Shown here piece after piece: positions 63,422-64,000 of a stretch of 64,000 nucleotides of DNA. Below the pieces are notes generated by a model that saw only the letters and a list, made by a program, of their open reading frames with translations, made no database searches and had not been told where the DNA came from. Source of the DNA: Hirschia sp964352025 (GTDB lineage Bacteria > Pseudomonadota > Alphaproteobacteria > Caulobacterales > Hyphomonadaceae). Positions within the stretch are counted from its first letter, which is position 1; each line of letters begins with the position of its first letter. The translations under genes and the position numbers were made by a program. The stretch is from positions 1 to 64,000 of the forward strand of contig CAYGPZ010000001.1 in assembly GCA_964352025.1 (NCBI GenBank), in the 5' to 3' direction.

Positions 63422-63946
63422 ATGAATGACACGCCCTCACCTGAAGGCCAACCAGTAACTGATCCAGCACAAACAGCTGCGGAATCAGGTCCATCAATTC
63501 GCGTACTTGCGCAATACATAAAAGATTTATCTTTTGAAAATCCCCACCCGCTAACAGCAGGTGCAGGACAGAATGCGCCCGCTATCGAGTTAGGAATTGA
63601 TGTCAAAGCCGAACCTCAACCAGAACAGCCTGGTATTTTTGAAGTCAATTTAAGACTATCAGCTCAAGCTAAACGTGAAGACAAAGTCGTTTTCATCGCA
63701 GAGCTCGTTTATTCAGGATTGTTTGAACTGAGTAATGCACAGCAAGCTGACGTAGAGCCACTATTGTTAATTGAATGTCCAAGACTTCTATTTCCATTCG
63801 CACGCCGCGTAATGGCTGAAGTCACTCGCGAAGGTGGATATCCTCCGCTATTGATCGATCCAATTGACTTTGTAGGGCTTTATCGTGCCCAACGTGCTCA
63901 GGCTGCCGCTGCACAAAACGGCACTACAGACACAGAACAAGCTTAG
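63422..63946 (+). CDS. secB: Protein-export chaperone SecB
   Basis: Tetrameric cytosolic chaperone that keeps exported proteins unfolded and passes them to SecA. The 174-residue protein has a variable acidic N-terminus, then IRVLAQYIKDLSFENPH, the family hallmark, and FPFARRVMAEVTREGGYPPL and PIDFVGLYRAQ at the end. A GGATGTAAAG-like ribosome site precedes the ATG. It is followed by a clear terminator at the window edge. Confidence 0.97.
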   Translation: MNDTPSPEGQPVTDPAQTAAESGPSIRVLAQYIKDLSFENPHPLTAGAGQNAPAIELGIDVKAEPQPEQPGIFEVNLRLSAQAKREDKVVFIAELVYSGLFELSNAQQADVEPLLLIECPRLLFPFARRVMAEVTREGGYPPLLIDPIDFVGLYRAQRAQAAAAQNGTTDTEQA

Positions 63947-63959
63947 AATTTATATTTTG

Positions 63960-63995
63960 AAAAGCGATGGACCAAAACCTCCATCGCTTTTTTTA
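63960..63995 (+). terminator. Rho-independent terminator of secB
   Basis: A 12-bp perfect stem, AAAAGCGATGGA with TCCATCGCTTTT, closes a CCAAAACC loop and is followed by further T residues. It lies 14 bases after the secB stop. Confidence 0.92.
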
Positions 63996-64000
63996 TTGAT

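Overview
The window reads as a stretch of chromosome from an alphaproteobacterium of moderate to low GC content (judged by eye, not computed). The gene order supports this: mutS-glnD-murJ-trpS-usp-nfuA-tsaB-rimI-fur-miaB-phoH-ybeY-corC-lnt-XRE, then rsmI-yraN-gshB beside a divergent lppC, hemW-rdgB with rph and divergent hrcA-grpE, dapB-dnaJ-dnaK, hslVU next to his genes, and smr-mltA-tim44 divergent from secB. These neighbourhoods are typical of Alphaproteobacteria. The protein style and base composition would fit the Hyphomonadaceae/Maricaulales (for example Hirschia-like bacteria), but that placement is inference. I see no prophage, insertion sequence, CRISPR array, rRNA or plasmid gene.

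Layout. (1) 1-19,140: a tRNA-Arg(CCG), then a long run of minus-strand housekeeping genes: lipoprotein acylation (lnt), ribosome and tRNA maturation (ybeY, miaB, tsaB, rimI, trpS), Fe-S delivery (nfuA), iron or metal regulation (fur), peptidoglycan lipid II export (murJ), nitrogen sensing (glnD) and mismatch repair (mutS). (2) 19,300-25,200: malic enzyme maeB, convergent with an AmpG-type permease that is translationally coupled to a soluble hybrid histidine kinase. (3) 25,190-33,900: comM, a small exported GGFNF-repeat protein, gshB, a BON-domain lipoprotein, yraN and rsmI, divergent from lppC; then hemW-rdgB. (4) 34,000-37,600: a DUF2975/small-HTH pair, rph, and the heat-shock genes hrcA-grpE. 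(5) 37,600-43,200: an HxlR regulator, a PfkB kinase, an orphan ATP-grasp enzyme, nth, and a four-gene run of DUF2244, membrane protein, glyoxalase and cyclophilin lipoprotein. (6) 43,200-51,700: dapB, dnaJ, dnaK, an AlkB-like dioxygenase, and hslV/hslU split by a membrane-protein gene. (7) 51,800-60,830: a c-di-GMP EAL protein, hisH-hisA, an insertion holding a broken acetyltransferase and two tandem S9 peptidases, then hisF-hisE. (8) 60,800-64,000: smr-mltA-tim44 and secB.

The protein-quality-control genes (hrcA, grpE, dnaK, dnaJ, hslV, hslU) lie within about 16 kb. dnaK and dnaJ each have an upstream candidate of sigma-32 type, and no CIRCE operator was found near hrcA, dnaK or dnaJ.

The strongest departures from ordinary core genome are: the histidine operon split by AT-rich, AGA-rich S9 peptidase genes with a terminator placed directly before hisF; the acetyltransferase with a lost start and an in-frame stop; the interrupted hslVU operon; and the permease-kinase coupling. 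I found no clear multi-gene defence or biosynthetic system that would count as wholly new. No intergenic stretch exceeds about 230 bases.
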